Below are positions 60,052-64,000 of a stretch of DNA of 64,000 nucleotides, piece by piece (positions within the stretch are counted from its first letter, which is position 1; the number at the start of each line of letters is the position of its first letter). Origin of the DNA: CBDCVY01 sp965223245 (lineage in GTDB: Bacteria; Nitrospinota; Nitrospinia; Nitrospinales; Nitrospinaceae); contig CBDCVY010000013.1 of NCBI GenBank assembly GCA_965223245.1, positions 310,001-374,000 on the forward strand. The letters run 5' to 3'. The notes below the pieces were generated by a model. The model searched no databases and was not told the origin of the DNA. It saw nothing but the letters and a program-made list of their open reading frames with translations. A program made the translations under genes and the position numbers.

Positions 60052-60840
60052 ATGAAGAGGTTAATTTTAATAATATCTATTTTATTTTTGTTTACAGCTT
60101 GTTCCCATCATGTTCAAACTACCTCAGGCGATTCTTATTTGGGCAAATATAAAAACTTAAAGTCTGCTGAAAATCAAAATCTTGATTCTCTTAATATTGA
60201 ACAAAAAATTCGTCAAATTGCTGCGGTAGAACCCACTTTAACTTTTCCTGCGAGGATAGGGATTGCGAGGATCGAGAATGGTCAATTATCGATTCTACCG
60301 GGGGAAGAAGTGGAAAGCTGGTTTAAGCTTGGTGAAAAATTAGGCACGGATTATGGAAAGCTCATACCCGTAAACCCTATGATCGCGCATATGGTCAGTG
60401 AAGATGTTTCGGATAGTAATGAGCTTTCCCTGAAAAATGCCATTACCCAAATTCGAATGGGGGCGGCCCGGCAGCATTTAGATGTTGTTTTAATTTATGA
60501 GATTTTTTCTAAAGCAGATCATGAAAGCAATCTATTAAGTATCGCAGATGTCACTATTTTGGGAGGATTTATTTTGCCATCCCGTGCATTGGAAGTTGAA
60601 GGTTATTCAAATGCAATGTTAATTGATGTGATCAATGGTTATCCTTATGGAACAGTAGAAACTTCTTTGCAAAAAGAAGAAAGCTATTCTACGACTTGGG
60701 GGATGGATAGCACGGAAAATGAACTCAATAAAAATATTCGATCGATGGTGACTAAAAAACTTGTAGGCGAGGTAGAAGAAATGCTTAAACAGATTCGTTT
60801 GCAATTAGCGGAGAGTCGGTTAAAAAAGAAAGCAAATTGA
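60052..60840 (+). CDS. Lipoprotein of unknown function, probable target of the adjacent two-component system
   Basis: A 262-residue precursor with lipobox FTAC (Cys17). The mature part has an alpha/beta fold with ARIGIARIENGQLSI and VVLIYEIFSKAD strands and a Lys-rich helical end. I do not recognise a family. The gene begins about 100 bases after the kinase gene, with an AGGAGAG site before its ATG, and is preceded by the tandem repeats at 59977-59998, so it probably belongs to the same regulatory unit. Confidence 0.68.
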   Translation: MKRLILIISILFLFTACSHHVQTTSGDSYLGKYKNLKSAENQNLDSLNIEQKIRQIAAVEPTLTFPARIGIARIENGQLSILPGEEVESWFKLGEKLGTDYGKLIPVNPMIAHMVSEDVSDSNELSLKNAITQIRMGAARQHLDVVLIYEIFSKADHESNLLSIADVTILGGFILPSRALEVEGYSNAMLIDVINGYPYGTVETSLQKEESYSTTWGMDSTENELNKNIRSMVTKKLVGEVEEMLKQIRLQLAESRLKKKAN

Positions 60841-60858
60841 ATTTAACATTTTAGGTTT

Positions 60859-61707
60859 TTAAAAGTCTAAGGACTCTAAATAATTTAGGACTCCACTTTC
60901 TGCATTACTGCTTATGATTTGGTCGGCTTGTGCTTTGACTTCTGGAAGAGCATTCGCAACAGCAATCGATTTACCTGCGATTTGGAACATTTCCAGGTCG
61001 TTGAGATAGTCACCAAAAACTATTGTTTTAGTAAGTGGAATGCTTAAATGGTCGGCCAGTTTTTTAAGCATGCTGCCTTTGTCGGCATTTCGATGGAACA
61101 TTTGAAGCCAGTAGTAACCTGGCATTTCAATATCTTCAGCGAAATAAAGATTCAAATCCTCCGGGTATTGATCAAGTAATGAGTGGTATATAGGTTCTAA
61201 TGTTTGAAACGTATCAATCAATAAAAATCCTGCAATAGACTCTTCCTCTAAAAATTCATATTTTTTAATTTTATGAAGTCGTCCATCACCTTCTAAATGA
61301 TTAAAATAATTCATTGTTCCCGGGTTAGGAGTATTTCGATAATAAAGTTTATGTCTTTTCCCATAAGTATATATAAAGGGATCAAGGTTTAATGGGAGGA
61401 CTTTCTCTAATAGGTGGTGAACCACCGACTTTGAAATGAAATTAGATAGTTGAAGGTTTTCTCCGGTTTCGAATTGGGTAAGATAAACACCGTTAAAAAG
61501 AATAACCGGAATTTGGAACTGAACTTCATGCAAAATAGGATGAACTGAGTCATAGTTTCTCGCCGTAGCAATAGTAAACTGTAAACCGCGGTCAATGAGT
61601 CGATTAAGACGATTTACTGATTTTGTAGAAAATTTACTTTTTGGCTCTAAAAGAGTGCCGTCAACATCCGAGACATATAAACAAGATTTTGGGTCGATTA
61701 TCGCCAT
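60859..61707 (-). CDS. HAD-superfamily phosphatase, Cof type (subclass IIB)
   Basis: A 282-residue cytoplasmic hydrolase. Motif I is VSDVDGTLLEP (13-23), motif II is TIATAR (about 56-61), and the late motif is VFGDYLNDLEMFQIAG, with the D-D pair. The cap domain between them is of the C2B type. Cof-type enzymes dephosphorylate sugar phosphates or flavin phosphates; the substrate is unknown. It converges on the lipoprotein gene to its left. Confidence 0.88.
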   Translation of the reverse strand: MAIIDPKSCLYVSDVDGTLLEPKSKFSTKSVNRLNRLIDRGLQFTIATARNYDSVHPILHEVQFQIPVILFNGVYLTQFETGENLQLSNFISKSVVHHLLEKVLPLNLDPFIYTYGKRHKLYYRNTPNPGTMNYFNHLEGDGRLHKIKKYEFLEEESIAGFLLIDTFQTLEPIYHSLLDQYPEDLNLYFAEDIEMPGYYWLQMFHRNADKGSMLKKLADHLSIPLTKTIVFGDYLNDLEMFQIAGKSIAVANALPEVKAQADQIISSNAESGVLNYLESLDF

Positions 61708-61805
61708 TAAAAACTATTTTGTAAGGGAATTTAGCAAGCCGGGACTAAGTATTAAATTATTCATGCGAACGATATATAATAAGATAACTTTAAGGAGATT
61801 CGTTC

Positions 61806-62630
61806 ATGCCCATTTCCATTTTTGAAAGTGTTAAAGCATCTATTCAAAATAAAATACCAGCCAAGTTTAAAGGGATCAAATTTTTTACGTTGAGTTTTTT
61901 ATTAGTTTTGGTGTGGGCTTCTCCTGCGTTGTCTTTCGACTTTTCTAATTGGGATGAGTTAGTTAAGAAATATGTTAAAGCCACCACCATTGATGGTGTT
62001 AATTTGAATGGTGTCAACTATTCTGATTTAAAAATGGATTCTGATTTTAAAGAATTAATCATAAAATTAGAGAGATTCTCACCATCAAACCTCAAAACTA
62101 AAGAAGGAAAATTAGTGTTTTGGATAAACGTCTATAACATTATGGCAGTAAAAATGATTTTAGATAATTATCCCTTGGACAGCATCAAAGACGCTGGCAG
62201 CTTTCTGACTTCTGTTTGGAATAAACCGGTAGGTGTCGTTGGAGGAAAAGAGAGAACTCTAAATGAAATTGAACATGAAATTCTAAGAAAAATGGGGGAA
62301 CCGCGAATTCATGTTGCTATTGTATGTGCTTCAGTTAGTTGTCCTGACCTTAGAGCGGAAGCGTATACAAAAGAAAAACTTAATGAGCAATTGGATGACC
62401 AAGTCCGTAAATTTTTAGCCAATCCTACAAAAGGAATTCGACTGGATAAATCTGCTCAGGAAGTACATATTTCATCCATTTTTGATTGGTTTGAAGAAGA
62501 TTTTAATTCCCAAGGAGGGGTATTAAAGTTTATCCGACGTTATGCTCCTGAAGCTGTTCAAAAAGAACTTTCCAAAAAAAAATACGACATAGAGCATTTA
62601 GATTATAACTGGGATTTAAATAAAATCTAA
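61806..62630 (+). CDS. DUF547-domain exported protein
   Basis: A 274-residue precursor with a signal or anchor helix (IKFFTLSFLLVLVWASPALSF, about 24-45) set behind 23 residues. The rest is a DUF547 domain: LVFWINVYNIMAVKMILDNY, then RTLNEIEHEILRKMG and IHVAIVCASVSCPDLRAEAY with the two cysteines typical of the family. Function unknown. AAGGAG precedes the ATG. A strong hairpin lies after the stop. Confidence 0.83.
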   Translation: MPISIFESVKASIQNKIPAKFKGIKFFTLSFLLVLVWASPALSFDFSNWDELVKKYVKATTIDGVNLNGVNYSDLKMDSDFKELIIKLERFSPSNLKTKEGKLVFWINVYNIMAVKMILDNYPLDSIKDAGSFLTSVWNKPVGVVGGKERTLNEIEHEILRKMGEPRIHVAIVCASVSCPDLRAEAYTKEKLNEQLDDQVRKFLANPTKGIRLDKSAQEVHISSIFDWFEEDFNSQGGVLKFIRRYAPEAVQKELSKKKYDIEHLDYNWDLNKI

Positions 62631-62662
62631 ATTCTACATTTAGAAAAGAGGTAAGGTAAGAA

Positions 62663-62699
62663 TCCAAGACAGATCTAAAAAATCGAGATCTGTCTTGGA
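62663..62699. terminator. Strong convergent hairpin
   Basis: CCAAGACAGATCT (62664-62676) pairs perfectly with AGATCTGTCTTGG (62686-62698) around a nine-base loop. It lies between the stops of the DUF547 gene and the minus-strand repeat gene. The T tracts after it are weak on both strands, so it may end both genes. Confidence 0.7.
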
Positions 62700-62705
62700 A
62701 ACATT

Positions 62706-63698
62706 TTATTCAGTTTGAAATAAGCCTCCGGCCCGCCAGTCATAAATACCATTAACGCTTCGATTATGACCACCACTGACACTGGACCAAAATCCATTGG
62801 CTGCATTGTTGCGTCCTCCGCTGACACTGGCATTATTTTCTCCTGCAGTATTGTTTAATCCACCACTGACGCTGGACCAAGCAGAGTTTGCTGTATTCTC
62901 ACTGCCACCACTTACACTGGAACTTTGGCCACTGGAAAGGTTTTCTCTGCCTCCACTAACACTAGAAGTTACTGCGGTTGCTTGGTTGAGGAATCCACCA
63001 GTGACTACCGCAGTGAAACCACTGGCAAGGTTTCTTTGGCCTCCGATTACAGAGGACCCGCCATTGCTTGCTATATTGAGTTGGCCGCTGATAGCACTAC
63101 TATTGGGTCCAGATATAATATTATTAGAACCAGAAACAATTCCTCCATAGCTGGAATAATTATGACCTGCACCAACTATAATATTATGAGATCCGGATTT
63201 GTCTGAAAGTGGCAAACCACCTGGATTATAGGGAAAGATTTCTTCATTGTACCCCACAATCAAATTACCCAATCCATTGACCATAGGTGGTTCTTCATCT
63301 ACACCTCCTGATGTTGTTCCCAGGCCACTAATAATTTGAACATTGACGCCTTCAAAAATAATAGTGTCCCCATCTCGGGTTACCCCCTGGAATATGGTGA
63401 GTAGATCTTTCAGCTTAGTTACGCTTTTATTCAACGTTTGAATTGAGTTAGAGTTGGCTGAGACGCGGGATGCCAAGCTGCCGATAGCTTCTTTTAGACT
63501 CTCATCATTCGTTTGTAGTCTTTTTATCTGATTTGATTGAAATATATTTTCTTCTTTTAGTTTTCTAACTTGGGTCTCAAGGACTTTTACTCTTTTTTCC
63601 AGATCATCAGTTAAAGCTGTTGCAGAATTGGCTGCACTAGCTGAACTTCCCCAAAAAATACAAAAAAGTATAAAAAAATAAACTGTGAGCTTTTTCAT
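62706..63698 (-). CDS. Exported coiled-coil protein with YadA-head-like repeats
   Basis: A 330-residue protein with a signal peptide (VYFFILFCIFWGSSASA). Residues about 28-100 are a heptad coiled coil (LEKRVKVLETQVRKLKEEN). The last 150 residues are 14-residue repeats of the YadA head or Hep_Hag kind (SSVSGGSENTANSAW, SSVSGGLNNTAGENN), forming a left-handed beta-roll. The usual C-terminal membrane anchor of trimeric adhesins is missing. ATG 63698 has GGGAGGAG upstream. Perhaps a secreted or surface trimer; function unknown. Confidence 0.78.
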   Translation of the reverse strand: MKKLTVYFFILFCIFWGSSASAANSATALTDDLEKRVKVLETQVRKLKEENIFQSNQIKRLQTNDESLKEAIGSLASRVSANSNSIQTLNKSVTKLKDLLTIFQGVTRDGDTIIFEGVNVQIISGLGTTSGGVDEEPPMVNGLGNLIVGYNEEIFPYNPGGLPLSDKSGSHNIIVGAGHNYSSYGGIVSGSNNIISGPNSSAISGQLNIASNGGSSVIGGQRNLASGFTAVVTGGFLNQATAVTSSVSGGRENLSSGQSSSVSGGSENTANSAWSSVSGGLNNTAGENNASVSGGRNNAANGFWSSVSGGHNRSVNGIYDWRAGGLFQTE

Positions 63699-63885
63699 AA
63701 CTTTATCTCCTCCCGAGCAAAATAAACTCATGGTATCCATTTATGAATTACTGAATTGAAAGTTTGCTATCTCAATTATGTTTCAAATATTTGGTTCTAG
63801 AGAATTTTAATGAGGTTTTATTTAAAATGATAATAAAAAATAAAAATATAGGAGTGAGGGGAGAAAGAGTAGCGAAAAATAGAGG

Positions 63886-63920
63886 AGGTGGAGAGGCAAG
63901 GGCACTTACTCTCTCCACCT
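63886..63920 (-). terminator. Hairpin downstream of ftsZ
   Basis: AGGTGGAGAG (63886-63895) pairs with CTCTCCACCT (63911-63920). Read on the minus strand, it lies after the ftsZ stop and is followed by a C/T stretch with five T. The T tract is imperfect. Confidence 0.6.
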
Positions 63921-63957
63921 AAAAAATCGAATTTTAAAATAGACCTAACCTGAAGAT

Positions 63958-64000
63958 TTAGTCAGCATTCTTTCTTAAAAAAGTAGGAATGTCTGTGTTC
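63958..64000 (-). CDS. ftsZ: Cell division protein FtsZ, C-terminal end only
   Basis: The minus strand ends with codons for TDIPTFLRKNAD and a TAA stop. DIPTFLRKNAD matches the conserved C-terminal peptide of FtsZ (DIPAFLRRQAD in many bacteria) that binds FtsA and ZipA-like anchors. The rest of the gene lies outside the window, so this call rests on 13 residues. Confidence 0.75.
   Translation of the reverse strand, partial: NTDIPTFLRKNAD

Overview
The window reads as a chromosomal segment of a free-living, AT-rich, Gram-negative bacterium. Lipoprotein signal sequences, a FimV-like protein, a probable outer-membrane barrel and large secreted proteins imply an outer membrane. The combination of a periplasmic copper nitrite reductase (NirK), a group III truncated haemoglobin, an iron-sulfur repair protein, a membrane globin and a dihaeme c-type lipoprotein would fit a low-GC member of the marine nitrite-oxidiser lineage Nitrospinota or a relative. 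That placement is an inference from gene content; no rRNA is present to confirm it. I see no phage genes, insertion sequences or CRISPR array.

Layout. 0-6.5 kb: a TusA-like protein without the catalytic Cys, three leucine-rich-repeat proteins, a Cys-paired Sel1 protein, shikimate kinase, an AlkA-type glycosylase and an O-methyltransferase. 6.5-9 kb: a lipoprotein and methyltransferase pair, then the rplU-rpmA-obg operon with a readable promoter. 9-16.5 kb: envelope proteins of low complexity (an Arg/Asp repeat protein, a zinc-ribbon/FliL-like protein with a 159-bp tandem repeat), a lytic transglycosylase, a dihaeme lipoprotein and a FimV/SPOR protein. 16.5-23.4 kb: an HU protein, peptide deformylase, an MFS exporter, small membrane proteins, a sterol-desaturase-family enzyme, a TVP38-family protein and a thioredoxin-like protein.

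24-28.3 kb is the most coherent accessory unit. An Rrf2 regulator is divergent from truncated globin, RIC/ScdA, NirK, a protoglobin-PsiE fusion and a secreted alpha-carbonic anhydrase. A perfect 18-bp palindrome sits at the predicted start of transcription. I read it as a nitrite/NO handling and NO-sensing operon. 28.3-39.4 kb holds a 2625-residue secreted metallophosphoesterase with six DNRLRE and twelve HYR-type modules, a PaaK/CapK-like adenylate-forming enzyme, and a second DNRLRE protein.

39.6-43.9 kb is a macromolecular-synthesis cluster (yqeY, dnaG, rpoD and a CAU tRNA six bases after rpoD). 44-52.7 kb has a secreted TldD/PmbA-like protease, a PAS/sigma-54 activator, NamZ-like muramidase, GlgC, a repeat protein with EF-hand-like loops and a putative barrel. 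53-55.2 kb is groES-groEL behind a perfect CIRCE operator. 55.3-57 kb is a compact run queF, YkgJ-type Cys cluster protein, DUF1566 protein, HNH nuclease and a 29-residue membrane peptide. 58-60.8 kb is a PhoP/PhoQ-like two-component system followed by a lipoprotein gene preceded by tandem 11-bp repeats that look like a response-regulator operator. The window closes with a HAD phosphatase, a DUF547 protein, a YadA-head-like repeat protein and the last codons of ftsZ on the minus strand.
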